64,000 bases of DNA from an uncultured Pelagibacteraceae bacterium. GTDB taxonomy: Bacteria; Pseudomonadota; Alphaproteobacteria; Pelagibacterales; Pelagibacteraceae. A program made the position numbers and the translations under genes. Below are positions 19,761 through 29,167 of this stretch, one piece after another. Below the pieces are notes generated by a model. The model was not told the DNA's origin and did not search any database. It saw only the letters and a program-made list of their open reading frames with translations. The stretch lies in NCBI GenBank assembly GCA_902566775.1, contig CACFKF010000004.1, positions 1 to 64,000 of the forward strand, written 5' to 3'. Each line of letters starts with the position of its first letter. Positions within the stretch are counted from its first letter, which is position 1.

Positions 19761-20963
19761 TTATTCAAAATCGTAAGCAACTAAACCATCTAATGGTTTA
19801 GGATCAAACCAAGTTGACTTTGGTGGCATATTTAATTTTTTGTCTGCAAAGCTTATTACATTTTCCATTTGTGTAGCAAACAAAGCAAAACCAACTTTCG
19901 CTTCCCCTGAATCTACTTTTGCTTCAATTCCTTCTAAACCATGAAAGCCTGCTAAAAAATCTATTCTATTGTCTTGTCTAGGATCTCCAATACCTAAAAT
20001 AGGTTCTAACAAATAGTAGTGCAATAAATTTATGTCTAAATTAATAATGTGAAATAAATTTTGATGAGGCTTTTCTTTAAGTTCCAAAGAATACCATTGT
20101 TTTTCTAAATACATTCCAAATATTTGAGATTTTTTTGGTTTGTATGAGGAATTTTGTTTTTCTACTTTAAATTTTTTTTTAATTTCTTTAATAAAATCTT
20201 TAGGTGAATAACCATATAAATCTTTTACAAGTCTATTATAATCAAGTATTCTTGCTTGGCTTGTAGGAAAAATTGCTATCATAAAAAAATTGTATGCTTC
20301 ATCTCCAGTATGATTGGGGTTTTGATGCTGTTTAAATTTTGAGAGTTTCAACAAAGCATCCATTCTGTGATGACCGTCAGCAATATAAATTCTGTTTATT
20401 GAATTAAATAAATCACGTATTTTTGAAACTTTTTTTTCATTATCTAGCACCCACATCTCATGCTTACTTCTATCCATACCATCGAAAGAATATACAGGAG
20501 GATTAATCAATTCTTTTTCTACTAAATCATTAAGCAGTTTATTATCTGGATAAACCGCATATATAGGGCCTATTTGCGCATTTAAATTATTCATTTGTTT
20601 CATTCTTTTTTGGGATCTTTCAAAAAAAATTTCTTCGTGCCCTCGGATATGTAAATTGTCATAAGCAGACAATTTTGCAGTACCAACTATTCCAACTTGC
20701 GCATGATCTTCTGTTGAAATTTTGTAAATATAAAATGAATTATTATTATCTTTGGTCAGTATTGATTTTGTTTTCATTAATTCAAATTGTTCTTTTGACT
20801 TAGAATTATTTTCTGCTGAAAAAACATTTAAATAGCTCCAAGGATTATTTTTTTTATGATCAATTACTATTTCTTTTGATAAATGATCAGTGCTACTAAT
20901 AGCTACTGATGAGGCATTTTCTTTTGTTGGTCTCAACCCTTTAAACGGATTTATAAAATACAT
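19761..20963 (-). CDS. DUF1015 family protein
   Basis: This 400-residue protein begins INPFKGLRPTKENASS, the usual DUF1015 opening. It carries the family motif YIADGHHRMDAL, with DGHHR at 196-200. The family has no firmly established function known to me. DGHHR also occurs in the ParB/sulfiredoxin-like fold that includes the archaeal free serine kinase SerK and the staphylococcal serine kinase SbnI. Because it lies directly upstream of serC-serA, a role in serine or phosphoserine metabolism is a reasonable inference. I see no signal peptide and no membrane segment. Confidence 0.8.
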   Translation of the reverse strand: MYFINPFKGLRPTKENASSVAISSTDHLSKEIVIDHKKNNPWSYLNVFSAENNSKSKEQFELMKTKSILTKDNNNSFYIYKISTEDHAQVGIVGTAKLSAYDNLHIRGHEEIFFERSQKRMKQMNNLNAQIGPIYAVYPDNKLLNDLVEKELINPPVYSFDGMDRSKHEMWVLDNEKKVSKIRDLFNSINRIYIADGHHRMDALLKLSKFKQHQNPNHTGDEAYNFFMIAIFPTSQARILDYNRLVKDLYGYSPKDFIKEIKKKFKVEKQNSSYKPKKSQIFGMYLEKQWYSLELKEKPHQNLFHIINLDINLLHYYLLEPILGIGDPRQDNRIDFLAGFHGLEGIEAKVDSGEAKVGFALFATQMENVISFADKKLNMPPKSTWFDPKPLDGLVAYDFE

Positions 20964-21044
20964 GCAGATATTTAATTAATAGCACTAGATAGAACAACTC
21001 TATTTTTTAGATATAATTATTACTAATATTGATAAACTTTAATT

Positions 21045-22406
21045 CTATGCAATTTTAGGTAGTTTTTCTAAAGCTTTATTAACCTCGACCTCATTATATT
21101 TGTCATCAGAAAGTTTATTGCTAAAATAATCTCCATACGCTTGCATATCAAAATGTCCGTGACCACATAAATTAAAAAGTATTGTTTTCTTTTCACCATT
21201 TTTTTTACATTCAAGAGCTGCATCTATTGCTCCTTTAACAGCGTGAGTAGCCTCAGGCGCTGGCACTATACCTTCTGCATTTGCAAATTTTACTCCTGCA
21301 TCAAAACATTCTTTTTGACCGAAAGCTTTTGCTTCTATAGCTCCTATATCTGTCAAATGACTCACCATTGGTGCCATGCCATGATATCTTAAACCACCAG
21401 AATGAGTTGATGGTGGCATAAAAGAAGATCCTAAAGTATGCATTTTAACTAGTGGCGTACGATTTCCTGTATCTCCAAAATCATAAGCAAATTTACCTTT
21501 GGTTAGTGAAGGACAAGATTTAGGTTCGCATGCTATAACTTTAATATCTTTTTTTTCTCTAAATTTTTTTCCTAGGAAAGGAAAAGCTAATCCAGCAAAA
21601 TTACTTCCTCCACCTGTGCATCCAACTAATATATCCGGATAATCATTTGCCATTTCCATTTGTAAAATAGCCTCATTACCAACTATGGTTTGATGCATTA
21701 AAACATGATTTAAAACACTGCCTAAAGAATATTTTGTAGTATCACCTTGCGCTGCCATTTCAACAGCTTCTGATATTGCTATACCAAGACTGCCAGAATT
21801 ATTTGGATCTTTTTCTAATATAGCTTTTCCAGTTGGAGTTTCGTTTGAAGGACTTGCAACACATCTTGCTCCAAATGTTTCCATTAACATTTTTCTGTAA
21901 GGCTTTTGTTCAAAACTCACTTTTACCATGTAAACATCTAGTTCAATTTTAAAAATTGAACACGCAAAAGCAAGTGAACTTCCCCATTGGCCAGCTCCCG
22001 TTTCTGTAGTAATTTTTTTTGTTCCTTCTTCTTTGTTATAAAATGCTTGAGCAACAGCTGTATTAGGTTTGTGACTTCCTGTAGGACTTACACCTTCATA
22101 TTTGTAATAAATTTTTGCTGTTGTATCTAAAGCTTTTTCGAGTCTTCTTGCTCTATATAAAGGAGAAGGCCTCCATTGTTTATAAATTTCTCTCACTGGT
22201 TCTGGAATTTCTATTTCTCTCTCTTGTGAAACTTCTTGCCCGATTAAAGCCATAGGAAATAATGGTGCTAAGTCATCTGGTCCAACTGGCTTAAGTGTTC
22301 CCGGATGAAGTACTGGACTTAATGGTTTGGGTAAATCTGCAGAAATATTATACCAATTCTTTGGCATTTTATTTTCTTCTAAGAAAAATTTAGTTTTGTC
22401 TTGCAT
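21045..22406 (-). CDS. trpB: TrpB2-type tryptophan synthase beta chain
   Basis: PLP enzyme condensing indole with serine to give tryptophan. The 453-residue protein has the long N-terminus and motifs of the TrpB2 branch (WYNISADLP, LYRARRLEKAL, TGAGQWGSS). The PLP lysine is K113 in GSHKPNTA. TrpB2 proteins are often encoded away from trpA, and no trpA is seen here; in such cases they may salvage free indole or act with low TrpA dependence. Serine is its substrate and the serine genes lie next door on the same strand, though an 81-bp gap separates it from the DUF1015 gene. Confidence 0.9.
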   Translation of the reverse strand: MQDKTKFFLEENKMPKNWYNISADLPKPLSPVLHPGTLKPVGPDDLAPLFPMALIGQEVSQEREIEIPEPVREIYKQWRPSPLYRARRLEKALDTTAKIYYKYEGVSPTGSHKPNTAVAQAFYNKEEGTKKITTETGAGQWGSSLAFACSIFKIELDVYMVKVSFEQKPYRKMLMETFGARCVASPSNETPTGKAILEKDPNNSGSLGIAISEAVEMAAQGDTTKYSLGSVLNHVLMHQTIVGNEAILQMEMANDYPDILVGCTGGGSNFAGLAFPFLGKKFREKKDIKVIACEPKSCPSLTKGKFAYDFGDTGNRTPLVKMHTLGSSFMPPSTHSGGLRYHGMAPMVSHLTDIGAIEAKAFGQKECFDAGVKFANAEGIVPAPEATHAVKGAIDAALECKKNGEKKTILFNLCGHGHFDMQAYGDYFSNKLSDDKYNEVEVNKALEKLPKIA

Positions 22407-22488
22407 ATAATTTAGATATTTTGCCCATATATAAACATAAAAATCAAGGATTAATTAACAAGCATAAATTATAGTTTATAGTCAAAAT

Positions 22489-23472
22489 ATGGGTAAAAAA
22501 ATATTAATTTACAATTCGGGCGGTGGCCTTGGTGATGCCATACAATTATTTCCACTTATTTTAACTTTGCAAAATCACTTTGCGACTTCTGAATTTTATT
22601 ATCAAGACTCACTTGGTGCTAAATATTTTTCAAATGAATTAAAAGACTATAATATTAAAATAAAAAATTTAAATTTAAATTTAAAACATTTTGGATTTAG
22701 ATGGTGGCATTTTTTTAAAGCCAAAAGTGAATTTTTGAAACTTAAATTAGATATCGATAAGTTTGATTTAATTATAGATATTCAATCAAAAATTAGAAAC
22801 ACTTTAATCTTAAAAAAATTACCAAATAATCATTTTTATTCATCCACATTTAATTATTTCTTTTGTTCAATTAAAAAGAAATATTCTGATTATGAAAATG
22901 TAAATCAAAGAACTATTTCAAATCTAGAAAAATTTTATGGAACGACGATAAATAGAATTAATTATAATTTAGAACTGCTTAATGATAAGTTTATAAAAGA
23001 ATCAATTAAACTATTACCTGGTAAAAACTATATTGGACTTTCGATCACACATGGAAATCCATATAGAAAAAAACACTGGCCAATAAATAAATTTGTTGAA
23101 TTAGCGGTAAAATTAGAAAAAAAAGGAAAAAAACCAATTTTTTTTGTAGAAAAATCAAATAATGAGATCATTAATAAAATTAAATCAATAATACCAAATG
23201 CTTTTTTTCCTGAACATGCATCGGAATTAGCTTCACCTGCCCTAGTTACGGCATTGGCTTCTAGACTTGAAAAGGCAATATCGATAGATAATGGAGTAAT
23301 GCATATGATAAGTCTTGCTCAAATACCTATGCTAGTTCTCTTCGGACCAACAAAACCTGAAAAATTTGCCCCTAATCAAAAAAACATAAATATTATTGAT
23401 AGTAAAAAATTATACAATACCAAAGATATTTCAAAAATTACCGTCGAGGATATTCTAAAGCATGTTTTTTAA
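22489..23472 (+). CDS. GT9-family glycosyltransferase (heptosyltransferase-like)
   Basis: Protein of 327 residues related to ADP-heptose:LPS heptosyltransferases. The N-terminus has the family opening ILIYNSGGGLGDAIQLFP, and the C-terminal nucleotide-sugar part has SIDNGVMHMISLAQIPML and FGPTKPEKFAP. The likely role is adding a sugar to lipopolysaccharide core at the inner face of the membrane; the exact sugar cannot be read from sequence. It is divergent from trpB and convergent with the GGCT-like gene, 2 bp from its stop. Confidence 0.85.
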   Translation: MGKKILIYNSGGGLGDAIQLFPLILTLQNHFATSEFYYQDSLGAKYFSNELKDYNIKIKNLNLNLKHFGFRWWHFFKAKSEFLKLKLDIDKFDLIIDIQSKIRNTLILKKLPNNHFYSSTFNYFFCSIKKKYSDYENVNQRTISNLEKFYGTTINRINYNLELLNDKFIKESIKLLPGKNYIGLSITHGNPYRKKHWPINKFVELAVKLEKKGKKPIFFVEKSNNEIINKIKSIIPNAFFPEHASELASPALVTALASRLEKAISIDNGVMHMISLAQIPMLVLFGPTKPEKFAPNQKNINIIDSKKLYNTKDISKITVEDILKHVF

Positions 23473-23474
23473 AG

Positions 23475-23927
23475 TTACCAGTGAACACTATAACTTAAAT
23501 TATAATTTGATATTCTTTTTTTTAAATGATTAATATCTAAATTACAATCCTTATAACCTTCTATGATTGTATGTAAATATGATGAAGAAGGTTTTCTTTT
23601 TGTATAAATTTTTTGGATATAAACTAAAACTTTTTTTCCTTTTAAAGTAAAATACTCTTTATAATAATACGGAGGATTATAATTAGTAGCTTCATACTCA
23701 TCTAAGACTTTTTCATGTTCTTTTGTAAGGCTCCAAATTGCACCTGGTACATTAAAATTTTTATTTTTTTCTATATTAGCGTGACCATATTTATTATTCG
23801 GATTGCGATGACTAAATACTAATTTATAGCCTTTTAAAATATATGATTGAACATATTTGGAACCTGGGCATCTTTCATTTTTCATTTGATACCAGTTCAG
23901 ATTACTACCATAAGCAAAATATAACAT
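23475..23927 (-). CDS. gamma-glutamylcyclotransferase-like (AIG2/GGCT fold) protein
   Basis: A 150-residue protein starting MLYFAYGSNL; YGSNL is the substrate-binding signature of this fold. It contains LDEYEATNYNPPYY, and a glutamate in this segment is the likely acid/base. Enzymes of the fold cyclise gamma-glutamyl compounds to 5-oxoproline, but many bacterial members lack a tested substrate. Its ATG shares one base with the stop of the upstream CinA-type gene (TAATG), so the two are coupled. Confidence 0.8.
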   Translation of the reverse strand: MLYFAYGSNLNWYQMKNERCPGSKYVQSYILKGYKLVFSHRNPNNKYGHANIEKNKNFNVPGAIWSLTKEHEKVLDEYEATNYNPPYYYKEYFTLKGKKVLVYIQKIYTKRKPSSSYLHTIIEGYKDCNLDINHLKKRISNYNLSYSVHW

Positions 23928-24679
23928 TAATCTATTTCAATTATTTCAATATTTTTTTCTTTTATAAATTCTAAAATTTGTGAATTACAATTGTCTATTT
24001 TAACTTTATCTACACATCGCAAAACTATAGACACACCTAATTTACCTTGTCTAAAAAAAGGATAACTTCCAATTTCAACATCTTTATTGTTATTTTGAAC
24101 ATTGGTTAAAGGTTTTGCTATTTCACTTTCATAAGTTTTTAAATTTATAGTTCTGCTTAAAATAGGATCACCACCGACTAATACATTATTTAATCCACCT
24201 AGCATTGATTTTAAAATTGATGGTACGCCAGGAAGACAAAATACATTTTCTACATAAAATCCTGGGGCACCACTTGAAGGATTTAAAATAAGTTTGGCTA
24301 TGGTAGGCATTTTTGCCATTTTCTGCCTTCCTTCATTAAATTCTCCAGGTTCATAGTATTTTTCTAATATTGAAAAAGCTTCATCGTGAAAATCATATTT
24401 TGAGTTAAATACTTTAGATATTGATTCAGCTGTTATATCATCGTGAGTTGGGCCTATACCTCCTGTAGTAAACACATAATCAAATTTGGTTCTCAGTGAA
24501 TTGACTGTATCTATAATTTTCCTTTCAATATCAGGTATTACTCTAACTTCTTGGACACTAATACCAATAGAATTCAACCATATTGAAAGTGTACTGGTAT
24601 TTAAATCCTTTGTTCTTCCTGAAAGAACTTCATTACCAATAATGATTATTGATGCAATTATTTCTTTTTTATTTGTCAT
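23927..24679 (-). CDS. CinA N-terminal/molybdopterin-binding (MoaB-like) domain protein
   Basis: Protein of 250 residues with the CinA amino-terminal domain: IIIIGNEVLSGRTKDLNT, then TTGGIGPTHDDITAE near residues 71-85, and later PGFYVENVFCLPGVP. Full CinA proteins also carry a nicotinamide mononucleotide deamidase domain, absent here. N-terminal CinA domains are linked to ADP-ribose pyrophosphatase activity, so a nucleotide-recycling role is possible but unproven. It is divergent from sfsA with a 22-bp gap, so the promoters must overlap with coding DNA or each other. Confidence 0.8.
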   Translation of the reverse strand: MTNKKEIIASIIIIGNEVLSGRTKDLNTSTLSIWLNSIGISVQEVRVIPDIERKIIDTVNSLRTKFDYVFTTGGIGPTHDDITAESISKVFNSKYDFHDEAFSILEKYYEPGEFNEGRQKMAKMPTIAKLILNPSSGAPGFYVENVFCLPGVPSILKSMLGGLNNVLVGGDPILSRTINLKTYESEIAKPLTNVQNNNKDVEIGSYPFFRQGKLGVSIVLRCVDKVKIDNCNSQILEFIKEKNIEIIEID

Positions 24680-24701
24680 TTACAAATATAAATAAATTAT
24701 T

Positions 24702-25388
24702 ATGAAATTTACCAGTACTTTAATTAAAGGCAAACTTATCAAACGATATAAGAGGTTTTTTGTTGATATCAAAGCAAATAATCAAATAATAACTGCACAT
24801 TGTCCAAATACCGGGTCAATGTTGGGATTATTGGATGAAGGTAATGAAGTTTGGGTTACAAAAAATGACGATCCAAATAGGAAATTGCAATACACTTTGG
24901 AAATTATTAAGGTTAAAAAAAAATTAATTGGAGTAAATACTCATAGAGCTAACAGAATTGTAGAACATGGCTTAAAAAATAAACTAATTAATGAATTTAA
25001 AAAGGAAAAATTAATTAAATCAGAATTTAAATTTTCAAAAGATACAAGATTTGACTTTTTGTGTGATAATAAAATTATAGAAGTAAAAAATGTTACATTA
25101 ACACGTAAAAATAAAATAGCTGAATTTCCTGATGCTATAACTTCAAGAGGCACAAAACACTTGATAAAATTAGTTGATTCAATGACGAAAAAATATGATC
25201 CTTATGTCTTATTTTTAACTCAAATTCAGGATATAGATTATTTCAAGATAGCTAAAGATATAGATTACAACTACTACAAAAATTATCTTCTTGCAAAAAA
25301 AGCTGGTGTTAATTTTTTAGCGTATAGATGTGAACTAAGTTCTAAAGAAATTAAAATTGAAAAAAAAATAAAAATTATTAATGAATAA
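24702..25388 (+). CDS. sfsA: SfsA family protein
   Basis: At 228 residues it has usual length for SfsA, a protein named for a sugar-fermentation phenotype in E. coli whose biochemical role remains unsettled. It contains an OB-like N-terminal part (AHCPNTGSMLGLL) and a nuclease-like core (RFDFLCDNKIIEVKN, EFPDAITSRGTKHLI) that groups it with DNA/RNA-binding folds. It is the first gene of a long plus-strand run and overlaps map by 8 bp. Confidence 0.9.
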   Translation: MKFTSTLIKGKLIKRYKRFFVDIKANNQIITAHCPNTGSMLGLLDEGNEVWVTKNDDPNRKLQYTLEIIKVKKKLIGVNTHRANRIVEHGLKNKLINEFKKEKLIKSEFKFSKDTRFDFLCDNKIIEVKNVTLTRKNKIAEFPDAITSRGTKHLIKLVDSMTKKYDPYVLFLTQIQDIDYFKIAKDIDYNYYKNYLLAKKAGVNFLAYRCELSSKEIKIEKKIKIINE

Positions 25389-26154
25389 AAATTATTCAGA
25401 AAAATTTGAAAAAATGAGTGTTGCTGGTAAGTTGGCTGCACAAACCTTAGACATGATCACAGAATATGTTAAACCAGGTGTATCAACTAATAAAATTGAT
25501 CAACTTTGCTATGAATTTATAAGAGATAACAAAGCTTACTCTGCACCGCTATATTATAGAGGATTTAAAAAATCTCTATGCACCTCATTGAATCATGTTG
25601 TGTGTCATGGAATACCTTCTGATCGAGCTTTAGATGAAGGAGATATAATTAATATAGATGTAACTACAATTGTTGATAATTATTATGGTGATACTAGTAG
25701 AATGTTCTGCGTGGGAAAAACTTCAATTAAAGCAAATAATCTAATTAATGCTACTTATGAAGCTATGATGAAAGCAATAAATATTTTAAAACCAGGCATT
25801 AAGTTAGGAGATATTGGCAACGAAATACAATCATATGCAGAAGATAAAGGTTTTTCAGTCGTAAGAGATTTTTGTGGGCATGGAATTAGCAATGTGTTTC
25901 ATGAATATCCAAACGTTCTTCATTATGGAAAAAAAGATACAGGTATTGAATTAGAATCTGGTATGACTTTTACTATAGAACCAATGATAAATGCTGGAAA
26001 ATATGATGTAAAAATATTAGATGATGGATGGACAGCAGTTACAAAAGATAAATCTTTATCTGCACAATTTGAACATACAGTAGGAATTACAGAAAATGGT
26101 TATGAAATTTTTACAAAGTCTGATAAAAACTACTCAAGGCCCCCTTACAAATAA
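25381..26154 (+). CDS. map: type I methionine aminopeptidase
   Basis: Removes the initiator methionine from new proteins in the cytoplasm. The 257-residue enzyme has all five metal ligands: D in NIDVTT, D in YYGDTSR, H in CGHGI, E in TIEPM, and E in AQFEHTVG. It lacks an N-terminal zinc-finger extension, as usual for bacteria. The start lies inside the end of sfsA (8-bp overlap), and its last base is the first base of the purB ATG. Confidence 0.97.
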   Translation: MNKNYSEKFEKMSVAGKLAAQTLDMITEYVKPGVSTNKIDQLCYEFIRDNKAYSAPLYYRGFKKSLCTSLNHVVCHGIPSDRALDEGDIINIDVTTIVDNYYGDTSRMFCVGKTSIKANNLINATYEAMMKAINILKPGIKLGDIGNEIQSYAEDKGFSVVRDFCGHGISNVFHEYPNVLHYGKKDTGIELESGMTFTIEPMINAGKYDVKILDDGWTAVTKDKSLSAQFEHTVGITENGYEIFTKSDKNYSRPPYK

Positions 26155-27446
26155 TGATATCAAGATATTCTAGAAAAGAACTTACAGATATTTGGTCAGA
26201 AGAAAATAAATATAAAATTTGGCTTAAGGTTGAAATAGCAGCCGCTCAAGCAATGGAAAAATTAGGTCACATCCCCAAAGGTGTGGCTGCAACTGTAAAG
26301 AAAAAAGGTAGAATTGATGTTAAAAGAATTCACTCTATAGAATCCAAAGTAAAACATGATGTTATTGCTTTTTTAACTTCAATTACTGAAAAAACAGGAA
26401 TTAAATCAAGATATCTTCATCAAGGTATGACTTCTTCGGATGTCTTGGATACTAGTTTTAATATACAGTTAGTTCAATCAGGAAAAATACTTTTAAAAGA
26501 TATTAATCAAATACTAAATGTTTTAAGAAAAAAAGCAAAAAAATATAAATTGACCCCGTGCATTGGAAGAAGCCATGGCATTCATGCTGAACCTTTAACA
26601 TTTGGATTAAAGTTAGCCTCTTTTTATGAAGAGTTTAAAAGAAATAAAAAAAGATTAGAGATTGCTATTGATGAAGTTTCAACTTGTGCAATTTCTGGTG
26701 CTGTGGGAACATTTGCAAATATTAATCCAAATGTTGAAAAGTATGTGGCAAAAAAACTTGGTCTTAAAATTGAACCTATTTCTACGCAAGTAATTCCAAG
26801 AGATAGGCATGCTTTTTATTTTTCGGTATTAGGAATTATAGCAGGCTCTGTAGAAAGAGTTGCAACAGAAATAAGGCACCTGCAAAGAACAGAAGTTTAT
26901 GAATTACAAGAATATTTTTCTAAAAAACAAAAAGGATCTTCTGCAATGCCTCACAAAAAAAATCCAATATTGAGTGAAAATTTAACTGGACTATCTAGAA
27001 TGGTTAGAAGTTATGTAGTACCCGCATTAGAAAATATTGCTCTATGGCATGAAAGAGACATTTCTCATTCAAGTGTAGAAAGAAATATTGGTCCAGATGC
27101 AAATATAACATTAGATTTTGCCCTTATTAGATTAGCTAACATTTTAGAAAACATGATTATTTATCCAAAAAAAATGACTGCAAATATTAATATAACAAAA
27201 GGTATAATTTTTTCACAAGAATTGATGTTGGAACTTACTAAATCGGGAATAAGTAGGGAAAAAGCATATAAAATAGTTCAGACGCATGCAAAAAAATGCT
27301 TATCACAAAATTTAAATCTATTTGAAGTTGTAAAAAAAAATAAGATAATAACTGATAAAATTCCTTTGAATAAACTTAAAAAAATATTTAATTACTCTTC
27401 ACACTTTAAAAATGTTAATTTGATTTTTAACAGAGTGTTTAGATAA
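26154..27446 (+). CDS. purB: adenylosuccinate lyase
   Basis: Cleaves SAICAR to AICAR and adenylosuccinate to AMP, so it serves twice in purine synthesis. The protein of 430 residues belongs to the shorter B. subtilis-like type. The fumarase-superfamily signature [11 protein letters not shown] is present near residues 262-272, with the [13 protein letters not shown] and [10 protein letters not shown] substrate segments. Its start overlaps the map stop by one base and its stop overlaps the purC start by one base. Confidence 0.97.
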   Translation: MISRYSRKELTDIWSEENKYKIWLKVEIAAAQAMEKLGHIPKGVAATVKKKGRIDVKRIHSIESKVKHDVIAFLTSITEKTGIKSRYLHQGMTSSDVLDTSFNIQLVQSGKILLKDINQILNVLRKKAKKYKLTPCIGRSHGIHAEPLTFGLKLASFYEEFKRNKKRLEIAIDEVSTCAISGAVGTFANINPNVEKYVAKKLGLKIEPISTQVIPRDRHAFYFSVLGIIAGSVERVATEIRHLQRTEVYELQEYFSKKQKGSSAMPHKKNPILSENLTGLSRMVRSYVVPALENIALWHERDISHSSVERNIGPDANITLDFALIRLANILENMIIYPKKMTANINITKGIIFSQELMLELTKSGISREKAYKIVQTHAKKCLSQNLNLFEVVKKNKIITDKIPLNKLKKIFNYSSHFKNVNLIFNRVFR

Positions 27447-28228
27447 TGAAAAAAGGGAAAAAATTATACGAAGGCAAAGCTAAAATCTTATATGCTGCTC
27501 CTGAAAAAGGAACGGCAATACAACATTTTAAAGATAATGCTACCGCTTTTAACAATCAAAAAAAAACAATAATTGAAGGAAAAGGTATTTTAAACAATAG
27601 AATATCTGAACATATTTTATCTAATCTCAATCAGATAGGAATTGAAACTCATTTAATCAAAAGAATTAATATGAGAGAACAACTAATCAAGATAGTTGAG
27701 ATCATTCCTGTTGAATTTATTGTGAGAAATATTGCAACTGGCTCTTTAACAAAAAGATTAGGAATAGAAGATGGAACTGTATTAGATAAACCTTTGATCG
27801 AATTTTGTTATAAAAATGATGAATTAAATGATCCGCTAATTGCAAAAGAACATATTACTGCCTTTAAATGGGCTGAAGAAAATGAAATAAATTGGATAAA
27901 GGATCAGTGTTTAAGAATTAATGATTTTATGCAAGGCATGTTTAAAGGTATCGGTATAAAATTAGTAGATTTTAAATTAGAGTTTGGAAGATTAAACCAA
28001 GGTGAGGTAAGAAGGATAATCTTAGCGGATGAAATAAGTCCTGATACTTGTAGATTGTGGGATGCATCAAGTGAAAAAAAATTAGATAAAGATAGATTTA
28101 GAAAAGATTTGGGAAATTTATTAGAAGCTTATCAAGAAGTTGCTAGAAGATTAAACATTCTTCATGAAGAAACAAACATAAAGCCTGTTGAATTTGGTAA
28201 GTTAAGATCTATAAAAAATAGAAAGTAA
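27446..28228 (+). CDS. purC: SAICAR synthetase
   Basis: Joins aspartate to CAIR in purine synthesis, using ATP. The 260-residue enzyme has usual length. Family signatures are [12 protein letters not shown] at the N-terminus, [15 protein letters not shown] and [10 protein letters not shown] in the ATP/substrate site, and [14 protein letters not shown]. It is coupled to purB by a one-base overlap; purS begins 4 bp after its stop. Confidence 0.97.
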   Translation: MKKGKKLYEGKAKILYAAPEKGTAIQHFKDNATAFNNQKKTIIEGKGILNNRISEHILSNLNQIGIETHLIKRINMREQLIKIVEIIPVEFIVRNIATGSLTKRLGIEDGTVLDKPLIEFCYKNDELNDPLIAKEHITAFKWAEENEINWIKDQCLRINDFMQGMFKGIGIKLVDFKLEFGRLNQGEVRRIILADEISPDTCRLWDASSEKKLDKDRFRKDLGNLLEAYQEVARRLNILHEETNIKPVEFGKLRSIKNRK

Positions 28229-28232
28229 TAAA

Positions 28233-28475
28233 TTGAAAATCTCAATCACTGTCACTTTAAAAAAAGATGTTTTGGATCCTCAAGGAAATACCATTAAAAA
28301 AGCATTAGAAAATATGAATTTCAAAAATATTAACGACATAAGACAAGGAAAATATTTTGAAATTGATATTGATGAAAAAAATGAAAAAAAAGCTAGAGAA
28401 AAAGCTGAAGAAATGTGTAAAAAACTTTTAGCAAACCTCGTTATAGAAGATTATAAAATTATTGGACAACAATAA
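28233..28475 (+). CDS. purS: phosphoribosylformylglycinamidine synthase subunit PurS
   Basis: Small subunit that lets PurQ and the short PurL work together. At 80 residues, it begins with the typical KISITVTLKKDVLDPQG and has the LENMNFKNINDIRQGKYFEI segment. The start codon is TTG at 28233, 4 bp after purC; no ATG lies at a fitting place. The weak start and close packing suggest dependence on translation of purC. purQ follows after 6 bp. Confidence 0.95.
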   Translation: MKISITVTLKKDVLDPQGNTIKKALENMNFKNINDIRQGKYFEIDIDEKNEKKAREKAEEMCKKLLANLVIEDYKIIGQQ

Positions 28476-28481
28476 TTAATA

Positions 28482-29165
28482 ATGAATTCGTCAGTTGTTA
28501 TATTTCCTGGGTCTAATTGTGATAGAGATATGGCTGTAGCTTTGAAAAAATTTGGTTTTAAAAATAACATGGTTTGGCACGATGATATTGATTTACCAAA
28601 AAGTGATTTGGTTGTTCTTCCTGGTGGTTTCTCTTATGGAGATCACCTGAGATCTGGCAGTATTGCTTCTAAATCAAAAATTATTCAATCGGTAATTAAA
28701 TTTGCTAAATCTGGTGGTTTATTGTTGGGTATATGTAATGGATTTCAAATTTTAACTGAAACAGAATTGTTGCCTGGTGTTCTGTTAAGAAACAAATTTT
28801 CTGAATTTATCTGTAAAAATGTATTTGTAAAAATTAATAATACTGAAAATAATTATTTCAAAAAAATAAAAAAAAATGTTTTAGAGTTACACATAGCGCA
28901 TAATGAAGGAAACTACTTTTGCTCTAACATTCAAATGAAAGAAATAGTAGATAATAATCAAATTGCCTTATCTTATTGTGATAAAAATGGAGAAATAAAC
29001 GAAAAATCTAATCCAAATGGATCAAGTAAAAATATAGCTGCCATTTTAAATAAAGAAAAAAATATATTAGGTATGATGCCTCATCCTGAAAGAATGATAG
29101 ACAAATATCTGTCTGGAGATGATGGTGTGATTTTTTTTGAAAATTTATTAAATAACTTAAAGTAA
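28482..29165 (+). CDS. purQ: phosphoribosylformylglycinamidine synthase, glutaminase subunit
   Basis: Class I glutamine amidotransferase that feeds ammonia to PurL. The 227-residue protein has the nucleophile C85 in LLGICNGFQ and the catalytic HPE triad part in MPHPERM near the C-terminus. An N-terminal FPGSNCDRD segment and [10 protein letters not shown] are typical. It sits between purS and purL with gaps of 6 and 2 bp, matching equal synthesis of the three subunits. Confidence 0.97.
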   Translation: MNSSVVIFPGSNCDRDMAVALKKFGFKNNMVWHDDIDLPKSDLVVLPGGFSYGDHLRSGSIASKSKIIQSVIKFAKSGGLLLGICNGFQILTETELLPGVLLRNKFSEFICKNVFVKINNTENNYFKKIKKNVLELHIAHNEGNYFCSNIQMKEIVDNNQIALSYCDKNGEINEKSNPNGSSKNIAAILNKEKNILGMMPHPERMIDKYLSGDDGVIFFENLLNNLK

Positions 29166-29167
29166 TT

